Assembly (NCBI RefSeq): GCF_000332195.1 | Contig: NZ_KB235922.1 | Span: forward strand, 2,949,322 to 3,013,321 | Direction: 5' to 3' | DNA from: Pleurocapsa sp. PCC 7319 | GTDB taxonomy: Bacteria; Cyanobacteriota; Cyanobacteriia; Cyanobacteriales; Xenococcaceae | DNA length: 64,000 bases | Shown: piece after piece, positions 9,662-17,640 of the stretch | How the letters are laid out: every line of letters begins with the position of its first letter | Position numbering within the stretch: position 1 is the stretch's first letter | Made by a program: the position numbers and the translations under genes | The notes under the pieces: generated by a model | Told to the model about the DNA's origin: nothing | Database searches by the model: none | Seen by the model: the letters and a program-made list of their open reading frames with translations, nothing else

Positions 9662-9985
9662 CTTAATTCCATACTTTTCAAAGTTTCCTCGCGAATAGTT
9701 GCCAAAACTTGACGGCTGATTTGAATAAATTCTGGAATAAGAGTGTCATCAATGTGACGAGGACGTTGGAGATTGATCGCGATATCTTCTTTGATATGTC
9801 CTGGATTGACTCCCATAACTAAAATGCGATCGCCTAGTAAGACAGCCTCTTCAATATCGTGGGTGACAAAAATAACCGTAGTTTTAAAATCTTGCCAAAT
9901 CTCCATTAACAACTCTTGCATCATGTGGAGAGTTTGAGCGTCTAACGCACTAAACGGCTCATCCATTAATAATACTGAAGGAGAA
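9658..9985 (-). pseudogene. truncated ABC transporter ATPase, C-terminal part only
   Basis: The 102-residue open frame starts at Walker B (MDEPFSALDAQ) and continues through the H-loop VTHDIEEAVLLGDRI to a normal C-terminus of a nitrate/sulfonate-class importer ATPase. Upstream in frame, codons for about six more residues (…NSPSVLL) can be read to about 9985, then a stop appears at once. The Walker A, Q-loop and signature regions are missing, so this is a 5'-truncated remnant. It resembles, but does not duplicate exactly, the intact ATPase at 6337-7161. Its end overlaps the SDR gene by four bases, tail to tail. Confidence 0.87.
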
Positions 9986-10343
9986 TTGATTATTTGCTAA
10001 ACAACGCAAGGAGGTGTCTGCTTGATTTTTTTATAGCGATCGCCTCTGGCGGTGGGCGGAGCCCAATCAGCTTTGCTGGTGCGCTCCGCGCAATCGCTAA
10101 TTCAAATCAAATCACAACAGTTGAGAATCTTTTAAAATCAAGATTATTAATTTATTGCGCAAGCACTTATTTGACATCTACTTTTAACAGAAATATTATG
10201 AATTATCTTATTTTATATTGCTATATATAATTTACTTTTTATCTATGTACTCAATGAAATAAAGTAGTGACAAGCTTTTTAACAGCTAAATTTAGCTCGA
10301 TAATTTACGGAAATCCAACCAATAATTCAGGCAATGATATGTA
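9986..10343. other. spacer with palindromic repeat
   Basis: About 360 bases between the ABC remnant and a small coiled-coil gene. It contains a HIP1 site and a GC-rich palindromic block at 10044-10097; otherwise it is AT-rich with no convincing gene. Confidence 0.5.
10066..10097 (+). repeat. 32-bp palindromic repeat, copy 1
   Basis: This 32-base block matches 23863-23894 nearly base for base, except that the core GCGCTCCGCGC here is replaced there by its exact reverse complement GCGCGGAGCGC. The core is an imperfect hairpin with GCG/CGC arms. It is a dispersed repeat of the palindromic type common in cyanobacterial spacers. Confidence 0.7.
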
Positions 10344-10619
10344 CTAAATAAAATAATAGTTGAGATTTAATCTCGCCTTACTAATTTTAGCCGATAAACG
10401 TTCCACAGTAGCTATTTTCTGCTCAATTTGCTCTGACAATCGAGAATTTTTATTGTATTTTTTTTGATGGTTTTGTAGTTTAGTCAAAGTTGCTTTTACT
10501 GTAGCCAACTCTTTTTCAATTTTAATTAATAAAATGATTAGCCTGGCAACTTTTACTGTTTTTTCTTCAGCCACGATTTCTTGCTGAATAGATGCGATGT
10601 AGTTATTGATATCTTCCAT
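10344..10619 (-). CDS. small coiled-coil protein, unknown
   Basis: A 91-residue protein starting MEDINNYIASIQQEIVAEEK. It is almost wholly helical and charged, with heptad-like spacing of Leu/Ile (LIILLIKIEKELATVKATL, then LSEQIEQKIATVERLSAKI). No signal peptide, membrane helix or known domain is visible. It is alone between repeat-rich spacers, which weakens the call, but its composition and clean ATG favour a real gene. Confidence 0.5.
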   Translation of the reverse strand: MEDINNYIASIQQEIVAEEKTVKVARLIILLIKIEKELATVKATLTKLQNHQKKYNKNSRLSEQIEQKIATVERLSAKISKARLNLNYYFI

Positions 10620-11591
10620 GAACTTATTTGTGTACTAATTTGTATGACAGAATAACTGGCGTTTGTTGTTGTTCCCTAAAATTCAGTATATCCGTGAATA
10701 TATGGGCATGGTATAAAGTTTACGTAATTGTTCGGGTATTTATGTAAATAATGTGTGAATTCACTTTGAAATCTTGAGAAATTGGGATATCACACATATT
10801 TCGAGAGTTGAACTTGAATTATATAACTCCTCATTTAATATTTTACAGCTATAAGTACAAGATTTTTTACAGTTATTTCTAGTTGATTTTATTTAAGGAA
10901 ATATAGCAAACTACAAAATATGTAACTTATCTAGCTCGTAGAACTTTGTTTAATTGAGTCCCAACTTTTATTTTTTTTCTACTGGTCAAAATAGATTCTT
11001 GCTGTTGACTAGTAAGAAAAATTATGTATAGGCGATCGCCATTGACACCCTTCTTCTCATAAGTAAAATATCGAGTTAACTATCTCTCTCAGGGAGGCTG
11101 CTTGTTTGTGCTCAAGCTTTTTTTTCTTCTGAGAATAACGGTTTGATAATTTCCTGTTCTACCTCGCTAAAATTAGAAGGATTAGATCTGCTTTAAATCT
11201 GAGATTAATTTGCTTGATTCAAACTTTTTCTTTCACCATCTACTATTAGCTTTCTTTATTTTGCTATCTTCTTTATTTGATTTAGGTAAACTGTATCTAA
11301 AATAAATATTTATTTCCTATCTTTAGTAGACTAATTATGATTTATCTTCTGGGGACTATCGTCTAGGTTCTGCTAGATTTACTGGCTCAAAGTAGTAAGT
11401 ATTATCCAGCTTAATATCTGCTTTGGTAGCGTTATTCTTAGCTCAGTATGGAGTTCAAGTAGTTTAAAAAATTGTTGATGAAATAGAGAGCTGTATAATA
11501 AAATGTCTCTTCCCACAACTCTATACGATAGTGCATCAAAAAAGTTTGGGATTGGTACGATGACGGAGAAAAACTAATCATTACCTTAAAA

Positions 11592-11626
11592 AGCTTTAAG
11601 CTCTAAGCCTTAAGCTTTAAGCTCTA
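11592..11626 (+). repeat. heptad repeat array, AGCTTTA/AGCTCTA
   Basis: Five consecutive 7-base units built on AGC(T/C)(T/C)TA. It is the same repeat class as at 8804, 11736, 54572 and 54688. Confidence 0.8.
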
Positions 11627-11704
11627 AAGTTTACGCTTGGTAAACGGCTAACAGCTTATAGCTATCGGGTTTAATGCCCCCAGCAAACGAAGTTTGGTGG
11701 TCTA

Positions 11705-11736
11705 CAATTAGGAGAGGTTAAAGCCTCTTCTAATTG
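11705..11736. repeat. hairpin in the gene-poor spacer
   Basis: CAATTAG-GAGAGG at 11705-11717 pairs with CCTCTT-CTAATTG at 11724-11736 with one mismatch and a short loop. There is no T run and no neighbouring gene end, so it is more likely a repeat relic than a terminator. Confidence 0.6.
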
Positions 11737-11768
11737 GCTTACAGCTTACAGCTTACAGCTTATAGCTG
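11736..11768 (+). repeat. heptad repeat array, AGCTTAC
   Basis: Four 7-base units (GGCTTAC, AGCTTAC, AGCTTAC, AGCTTAT) followed by AGCTG. It directly abuts the hairpin at 11705-11736. Confidence 0.8.
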
Positions 11769-11790
11769 CGGCTCTGCCGCTTTACTATTT

Positions 11791-11910
11791 ATGGAATACT
11801 CTCTTTGTAGTCATCACAAGGCTCATGAGTACGGAATACCCATTAAAGGAAGTCAACGATATTATTGCCTCCAAGACAAATTAATGTTAGGAGACTGTTG
11901 GATGGCATGA
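11791..11910 (+). pseudogene. possible IS1-type transposase N-terminal relic
   Basis: A 39-codon frame from ATG 11791 to TGA 11908-11910 reads MEYSLCSHHKAHEYGIP, then KGSQRYYC. The Cys-His cluster followed by KGxQRYYC resembles the zinc-ribbon start of IS1/InsA-like proteins, which read CPxC…GKQRYxCxxC. The second CxxC is lost and nothing downstream continues the family. It is weak evidence of a decayed insertion sequence. Confidence 0.25.
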
Positions 11911-12085
11911 CTCAAGATTTAGGTTCGTAGTCTTCAGAAAAATACGGCTGCGATTAGAGCAGGGTTAGCGCTCGCTCCTTGGAGTAGGCATAAATTAATC
12001 ACCTATCCCACACATATTTAATGCACTACTCTTGGAGCTTAGAGCTGACCTCACTCTTAATTGTCTTAACTCGAACTGACGTTAT

Positions 12086-13546
12086 TTAGCCTTGTTTGGC
12101 TTGGGGAATTGAAACATCTACGATATTGATTTCTTTTTCCAAGCTACTAAGAGGCGGATTTATTGCTTGATGGTTTCCTACAACTAAAGTAACCAATTTA
12201 TCTGGCTGAAGATATTCTTGAGCAACATTTAAAATATTTTCCTGAGTAGTATTTGTTACTTGCTCTTGATACTCAAATATAAAATCTTCAGGATAGTCAA
12301 AATAGTCATAACGCATTATGCGAGATAAAGTTTGATTAGGGCTTTGAAAATTAAAGACAAAAGAGTTGAGAATAGATTCTTTAGCATTGGCAAGTTCTTT
12401 TTGAGAAATCGGCTTAGTACGTAACTTCTCAATCTCAGTAATAATTGATTGAATAAAGGGAACTGAGTTATTGGTTTGGGTTTGTCCTCCAGCGATGAAT
12501 ATACCATCAAAGTCATAGCGAGGACTCCATGAACCGTATACACTATAAGCTAAACCCTGACGCGATCGCACTTCGTTAAATAAACGTCCCCCAAAGCCGT
12601 TTAAGACTTCGTTTAGAACACTGAGGGCGGGGTAATCAGGGCTCTTGAATTGACCTCCGATATGACCCAGAAAAATATTGCTTTGCGTTAGTTTGGGGCG
12701 ATCAACAACAAACATTCCCTGTTCGTACTTTTGATTAGCTGCGGGCGGCTCTAAGGAAGGTAGAGAGGTATCGACTTGCCAATCACCAAAGGCATTTTGC
12801 ACTTGCTGAATCATGTCTTCAGCATCAAAATCCCCTACTATACCGAGGATAATACTTTCAGGACGAACATAGGTTCGATAAAAGTCTATAATATCTTGAC
12901 GAGAAATATTGGCTAGAGTCTGATACTCGACAGTACGGGCATAAGGGCTAGTTTCTCCGTAAATTATTTTATCAAATTCACGACTAGCAATTTCTCTAGG
13001 ATCATCGTTACGACGAGCAATTGACCCCTGTCTCTGTTTTTTAGCGATCGCCAGCTTTTCAGGGTCAAACGCTGGCTGACGTAAAACTTCAGTAAATAGA
13101 GAAAATACAGTATCCAAATCTTCGGTGAGCGTACTAAAGGTTGCGCTACCAGAACTAATATCGATACTGGTTTCTACACTAGCTGCTTTTTGTTCTAGAA
13201 TTGAATTCAATTCCGCTGGGGAATGATTTTGCGTTCCTCCACTACGCATCACTGTGCCTGTTAAACTAGCTAGCCCCACTTTGTTGGCAGGTTCAAAACG
13301 CGAACCAGTACGAATTATAGCTGTCCCATTAATGAGTGGTAAATCCCGATCTTCTAAGAGATAGACTACCATGCCGTTATCTAACTCATAGCGATCGTAT
13401 TCAGGTAGTTGAATTTCTGGGAGAGGAGAAAATTCTAATTCTGTATAGTGTTTAGGAGTATCCGCAATAGCAGGAAGGCGAATAGTAAATGATAATAGAA
13501 TTGTAAGTAATGCTAAACTTAGCCAGGAAAATAGTTTTTTACTCAT
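12086..13546 (-). CDS. M16-family peptidase homologue lacking the zinc motif
   Basis: A 486-residue exported protein: residues 1-28 are a signal peptide (LALLTILLSFTIRLPAIA-DT), followed by the paired alpha/beta domains of the M16B (processing peptidase-like) family. The usual HxxEH on the first long helix is replaced: the equivalent stretch reads GLASLTGTVMRSGG. The C-terminal half keeps the Arg/Tyr pair region (RSRQGLAYSVYGSW). It therefore resembles the non-catalytic partner of bacterial M16B heterodimers. In many genomes the catalytic partner is adjacent; here no such gene is visible. It probably acts at the periplasmic side as a subunit or binding protein. Confidence 0.85.
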   Translation of the reverse strand: MSKKLFSWLSLALLTILLSFTIRLPAIADTPKHYTELEFSPLPEIQLPEYDRYELDNGMVVYLLEDRDLPLINGTAIIRTGSRFEPANKVGLASLTGTVMRSGGTQNHSPAELNSILEQKAASVETSIDISSGSATFSTLTEDLDTVFSLFTEVLRQPAFDPEKLAIAKKQRQGSIARRNDDPREIASREFDKIIYGETSPYARTVEYQTLANISRQDIIDFYRTYVRPESIILGIVGDFDAEDMIQQVQNAFGDWQVDTSLPSLEPPAANQKYEQGMFVVDRPKLTQSNIFLGHIGGQFKSPDYPALSVLNEVLNGFGGRLFNEVRSRQGLAYSVYGSWSPRYDFDGIFIAGGQTQTNNSVPFIQSIITEIEKLRTKPISQKELANAKESILNSFVFNFQSPNQTLSRIMRYDYFDYPEDFIFEYQEQVTNTTQENILNVAQEYLQPDKLVTLVVGNHQAINPPLSSLEKEINIVDVSIPQAKQG

Positions 13547-13857
13547 CTATAAACCTTATAAATTAAAGAGCTTTACTATTTTATCTTCAAGAATTAAGTG
13601 AGCGTGGGTCGAGAAAATCTGACAGAGATCGAATCTGCAAATAGTTTAGGTACTTTGTTCCGCTATTTATGTATTTTGCGCGATCACCCGAAGGACAGTA
13701 GTAAAGCGTCTAAATAAAAACTGTTCGGAGTATTGTGTTATGTAAGTTTTTAAAAAATCTGAGATTGATTTAAACTAGGGTACTTTGATAGACGAGTTTG
13801 ATTTTTTGAGCGATCACCAATTGGGCTACTTAGCATAAATTTTTCTCCGACAAACTG
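13547..13857. other. spacer with glycosyltransferase 3'-end relic
   Basis: About 310 bases between two minus-strand genes. At 13770-13830 the minus strand encodes IAQKIKLVYQ and a stop, matching the last residues of the GT4 protein at 23973-25112 (IAQKIKLVYQRALTD) with good DNA similarity too. The rest is featureless. Confidence 0.5.
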
Positions 13858-15420
13858 CTAGACAATAGTGAAATCAGCAATTACTTGATTACCAAATCCG
13901 TTCGCCGCACCATCTGAGAATAGGGAAAAAATACCACTAGTATTATCTCCAAGTGTTGTAGATTTGAAGGAAAACAGATCGCTACCATTACCAGTTACAT
14001 CATTAGCAGCAAAGTCACTAAGACTACTAACAACAATTTCATCATCATCGTAAATCGATAATCCTTTGATATCTTCGTTGCTGCCGCTCAAACCCACATC
14101 AGAGCCGTCTAAATATAAAGACCAATTACCGCTGGTCAAAGAACCTAGACTATCAGGAGAAAATCGAAGTACATCTTTGTCCTCACCTGTTACCGTTCCA
14201 AACTCAACATCAAAAAAACCATTGGTACTAATGAATATATCGCCATCTGAATGGATTGAAATTGCATCAATGTCTTCACCACCCTGAGTTAGCCCTACAT
14301 CAGAACCGTCAAAGTAAAGTTCAAAATTGCCAGCAGTATTGGTACCTGTCGAAGTGGGAATAAAGCGAACTATATCAGAATCATCAACATTACCAATACC
14401 AGAGACTGTGTTATTTGATGCATTTAAACTAAATAAAAGGCTTCCATCATCATTTAAATGAATAGCGTCAAGATCTCCACTACTCAAACCAACGTCAGAA
14501 CCATCAAAGTATTGAGACCATGTTCCCGTGCGAGCATTATAAGCAAAAACATCTTCATCATTGAAGGTATTTCCATTTAAATTAACGGTGTCGCGAACTG
14601 TAGCAAAAATAGTTTCTTCTAGAGCAAACTCGTAAACTTTGCCATCGTTTTCATTGATATCTACACTTTCATCAATACCGCGATCGGCTATATAAAGACT
14701 TCTATTAGCAGTATTGTCACTGCTAGGTGCAATGGTAACTCCAGCAGGTTGTACGGGATTAGCTTCATTAATATTTATTCTTTGTACTAAATTGCCATCG
14801 GCAGTAACTTCAAACAATTCATCTGTAGGCTCACCAACAATGAAAAAATTACCGCTTTCTGGGTTAAATTCAATACCTTCGGGATCAAATAGACCAAAAT
14901 CAGTCGTATCAAAACTACTGATCAAATTACCGTCAGTATTAACTTCATAAATCCGATGATTTATCCCTTCAGAAATAAAGAGGGTTCCCGACCCAGGACG
15001 AAAAGCAACATCTTCAGGGTCACCACTTCCAAAAGGGTCAGGGTCAGTTCTTCCGATAGACCCGGTGGCCAATTCGTCAATTAAATTATCGTCCGATGTC
15101 CCAAAGATGCCATCATTGCCAGAAGTGACTTGATAGATCCTTTGATTAGCATCGTCCGAAACAAATAAAATATCGTTAGCGGAATCGTAGCTTAATCCAG
15201 TAGGTTCTGCCGAAAAACTTAATGTGTCTCCAGTATTAGTTACATTACCATCTAAATTGGTGGTAAAAAGGTTTACTCCAGCAAAAATAGGTGTTTCTTC
15301 GACTTCAGAATCGGAAATTAATAAAAAGCTATTAGAATCTTCTAGAAAAACTATCCCTGCTGGATCTGGACTGGGTGGTGAAAACAAAGATGTATCAATT
15401 GTTTGTATTAATGTGGTCAT
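13858..15420 (-). CDS. repetitive beta-propeller-like protein (NHL/SdiA-regulated-like), probably extracellular
   Basis: A 520-residue acidic protein rich in Asp, Ser, Gly and Thr. The N-terminal half has repeated strands such as GLSYDSANDILFVSDDANQRIY, GTLFISEGINHRIYEV and GNFFIVGEPTDELFEV, typical of six-bladed NHL/phytase-like propellers. The C-terminal half has three or four copies of about 70 residues, each marked by YFDGSDVGL (or a close variant) followed by (D/E)DI(D/K)xxSI…D. There is no signal peptide, and the acidic repeat-rich nature resembles cyanobacterial proteins exported by type I secretion, though no clear RTX nonapeptides are present. The function is unknown; adhesion or phosphatase-like activity would be guesses. 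Confidence 0.7.
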   Translation of the reverse strand: MTTLIQTIDTSLFSPPSPDPAGIVFLEDSNSFLLISDSEVEETPIFAGVNLFTTNLDGNVTNTGDTLSFSAEPTGLSYDSANDILFVSDDANQRIYQVTSGNDGIFGTSDDNLIDELATGSIGRTDPDPFGSGDPEDVAFRPGSGTLFISEGINHRIYEVNTDGNLISSFDTTDFGLFDPEGIEFNPESGNFFIVGEPTDELFEVTADGNLVQRININEANPVQPAGVTIAPSSDNTANRSLYIADRGIDESVDINENDGKVYEFALEETIFATVRDTVNLNGNTFNDEDVFAYNARTGTWSQYFDGSDVGLSSGDLDAIHLNDDGSLLFSLNASNNTVSGIGNVDDSDIVRFIPTSTGTNTAGNFELYFDGSDVGLTQGGEDIDAISIHSDGDIFISTNGFFDVEFGTVTGEDKDVLRFSPDSLGSLTSGNWSLYLDGSDVGLSGSNEDIKGLSIYDDDEIVVSSLSDFAANDVTGNGSDLFSFKSTTLGDNTSGIFSLFSDGAANGFGNQVIADFTIV

Positions 15421-16010
15421 TATAATGAGCGCTTTTTTCGATTGATATAAATAAATATACTATGAGTCTGTCAAGATTGATTTGATGGATGTAAAAATGG
15501 ATGTAAAAATAGTTCGGAGTTAAAGATTTGGAATTAAATTTGGAAATCGAAGTTAGTAGATTTAATCATTATTTCTAACTGAGCAAACTAATAGTAGAAC
15601 TACTATGTCATAAACTGATAACAATGATAGGGTTTTCGATTTTTTGAAGCTATATATAAGATTTGTGCGATCGCTAACGATTTAAAGAGTACACTTTCTA
15701 TCTGATTGATCAGGTTAAGTTCCTAATAGATAATTTTCAGCTTTCTCGAACAAAGCTTAGTAAACTATCCTTATTAAAATTTAGTTTTTTTAGAATAAAA
15801 AATAGCTATATATATTGAGGTTTTACTTATAAATAAAATATAGAAATTTATAGTTTTTGAAATTAAGTATTATGCATTTTTGTATATATAAAAAATCTTG
15901 AAAGTTAGATAAAAGTAATTTGATTGTTATAAAATTTATTACAAATAAATTTTATTTAGATATTATATTTTTAAGGCTTTAAGTAACATCATCTTGGTAA
16001 CAAATAGATT
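15421..16010. other. AT-rich divergent spacer
   Basis: About 590 bases between divergent genes, one HIP1-like site near 15667, and long A/T runs (15780-15960). It should carry promoters for both neighbours, but no box is clear enough to call. Confidence 0.4.
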
Positions 16011-16715
16011 ATGTCCCAAATATTTGAATTATTGACTTTAATGACTCAAGTTCAACTAAATGTCAAACTTCCAATTAGGATAGAAGCAGAAAAAATACTA
16101 TCTGATTTTCAAGCTGTATCTTCAATTTTCTCAGGTGTACCGCACTCTGTTAAAGAACATCATAATGGAGGGTGGAAATCAATTGGATTAATTACCAGCG
16201 GTGGTGATGTAAATGAGGATAGGCACATTAACAAAGTTGGTAAACCTTATGTTGCTACTTCCGCTTTACAATTTTGTCCGTATATCAGAGAACTTCTTGA
16301 CAAATTACCTGCTAAGAAAAAAAGAGTTAGATTTTTATCCTTAGAGCCAAATCATGAAATCAAATGGCATTTTGATGGCACAGGGAGTATCGATAAAATT
16401 GTTAACTCTACTTCTTCGAGGTTTCATATTCCAGTTATTACCAGTCCAAAAGTAGAATTTAAAATTTGTCACAATGTTTGTCAATGGCAACCTGGTAATA
16501 TTTATTATGGAGATTTTTCTTTTCCTCATAGAGTTAAGAATAACTGGAATAAAAGAAGAATTCATTTGGTCATAGATTTGATTCCTAATGATGATTTAAG
16601 GTCTTTATTTCCTAGTACTTTTCTTCAAGAACAGTACAAGCGTTTGATATTAAGGAAGCTTTGTAAAAAAACTTATTCCAAATATTGGCAAAAAATTGAG
16701 CGGGCCAATAATTAG
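16011..16715 (+). CDS. aspartyl/asparaginyl beta-hydroxylase-like 2-oxoglutarate oxygenase
   Basis: A 234-residue protein with the double-stranded beta-helix of the Asp/Asn hydroxylase family. The iron triad is visible as HFD (His120, Asp122) and His173 in FPHRV, and the 2-oxoglutarate-binding Arg lies in KRRIHLVIDL (about 182-183). There is no signal peptide. Members hydroxylate peptide or free-amino-acid side chains. It converges with a methyltransferase gene; the region also encodes an AsnB homologue and a kinase-like fusion, so a peptide or glycan tailoring set is possible. Substrate unknown. Confidence 0.78.
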   Translation: MSQIFELLTLMTQVQLNVKLPIRIEAEKILSDFQAVSSIFSGVPHSVKEHHNGGWKSIGLITSGGDVNEDRHINKVGKPYVATSALQFCPYIRELLDKLPAKKKRVRFLSLEPNHEIKWHFDGTGSIDKIVNSTSSRFHIPVITSPKVEFKICHNVCQWQPGNIYYGDFSFPHRVKNNWNKRRIHLVIDLIPNDDLRSLFPSTFLQEQYKRLILRKLCKKTYSKYWQKIERANN

Positions 16716-16755
16716 TAGGAAGTTGGTAGAAAATAAAGTAAAATAGAGAACTCAG

Positions 16756-16789
16756 CTCGTAGTGACAATTTATTAATTGCCACTACGAG
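16756..16789. terminator. bidirectional terminator hairpin
   Basis: CTCGTAGTG-A-CAATT pairs with AATTG-C-CACTACGAG around a TATT loop, a 14-bp stem with one mismatch. It lies between the ends of two convergent genes (oxygenase ending 16715, methyltransferase ending 16863), so it can serve both. The flanking T/A runs are short. Confidence 0.7.
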
Positions 16790-16862
16790 ATTTCATAAAC
16801 AATTTTAAACGCTGCTATTTTTGATGATTTAAATAGAAAAAAACAGAGAAAATTATTCACAA

Positions 16863-17423
16863 CTAATTCTTGTTTGTCCCTTCAAAAACTGCAACAAGAC
16901 GTGGTAAGTCATCAGTTATAATAGCTTTTTCTAACCAGGGTTTCTTAGTCCAGCTAAGAAGCTTATTTTCATCGACAGGATCTTGTATATGGTTTTTGCG
17001 AGTTCCTGGGGGCCATTGATAAGGAACAGAAATAACTACTATTTTCCCTGTCTCCAGTAGCTTTTGAGCAAATAATGTCGGAGATTCTAGATGTTCAAGG
17101 ACCTGAAGACAAAAAACTAAATCAAAAGTATCTTTTGGTACAAATTCTAGAAAGTCACCTTGTATGTTATTTGTACCTGGTAATGATGGCATATGCTTAA
17201 GATCGATCGCTGTTTTAGATGAAACCCAATCTACCCGTGATAAAAATTGTGTATTGTGAGGTCCTACGTCAATTACTGTTTTGGCATCAGGCGCATATTG
17301 CTTAGCAAATGTCAGTGCTTGCTGATAATAAATTCTATTCTTGCGACCGTTCCAATATCTATTTTTATTACCTTGATTAATTCGCAAAAACTTTTTGATC
17401 TTACCTTTTACTGTTGTCAACAT
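16863..17423 (-). CDS. class I SAM-dependent methyltransferase
   Basis: A 186-residue protein with a basic N-terminal 35 residues, then a Rossmann-type methyltransferase core. Motif I is VIDVGPHNTQFL (GPHN instead of GxGxG), the acidic loop is AIDLKHM, and motif IV is FDLVFCLQVLEHL. This pattern fits the Methyltransf_11/23 group acting on small molecules or sugars. It is followed upstream on the same strand by the AsnB homologue (gap about 215 bases). The substrate is not predictable. Confidence 0.82.
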   Translation of the reverse strand: MLTTVKGKIKKFLRINQGNKNRYWNGRKNRIYYQQALTFAKQYAPDAKTVIDVGPHNTQFLSRVDWVSSKTAIDLKHMPSLPGTNNIQGDFLEFVPKDTFDLVFCLQVLEHLESPTLFAQKLLETGKIVVISVPYQWPPGTRKNHIQDPVDENKLLSWTKKPWLEKAIITDDLPRLVAVFEGTNKN

Positions 17424-17640
17424 TTTCTTAATTGGGTTTTAACTTTAAGTAAATCTATGTTTACTCTGGGTGAATTAACTTTACCTGAATTGGCTATTAC
17501 TAGCATAATTAAATAACTAATATATATTTATCGGTCGACGACTTTCACAGATTAAACTTTAGTTTAAAGAACAGATATTTATAGTTATTTAATTGATTAA
17601 TTTATTAGTATAGTTATTGATAATTTATCTTGGCTGTCAT

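Larger units (their letters stand above)
10620..12085. other. gene-poor 1.5-kb spacer
   Basis: AT-rich DNA without a substantial open frame. It includes a HIP1 site near 11034, two arrays of heptad repeats (11592-11626, 11736-11768), a 12-bp-arm hairpin (11705-11736), a GCGGC-TCT-GCCGC hairpin near 11767, and a short frame with a zinc-ribbon-like pattern at 11791-11910. It looks like decayed mobile-element territory. Confidence 0.6.

Noticed and set aside
9994-10230. Plus-strand frame of 78 residues
   Set aside because: It runs through a HIP1 site and a palindromic repeat, with no family resemblance and no start signal.
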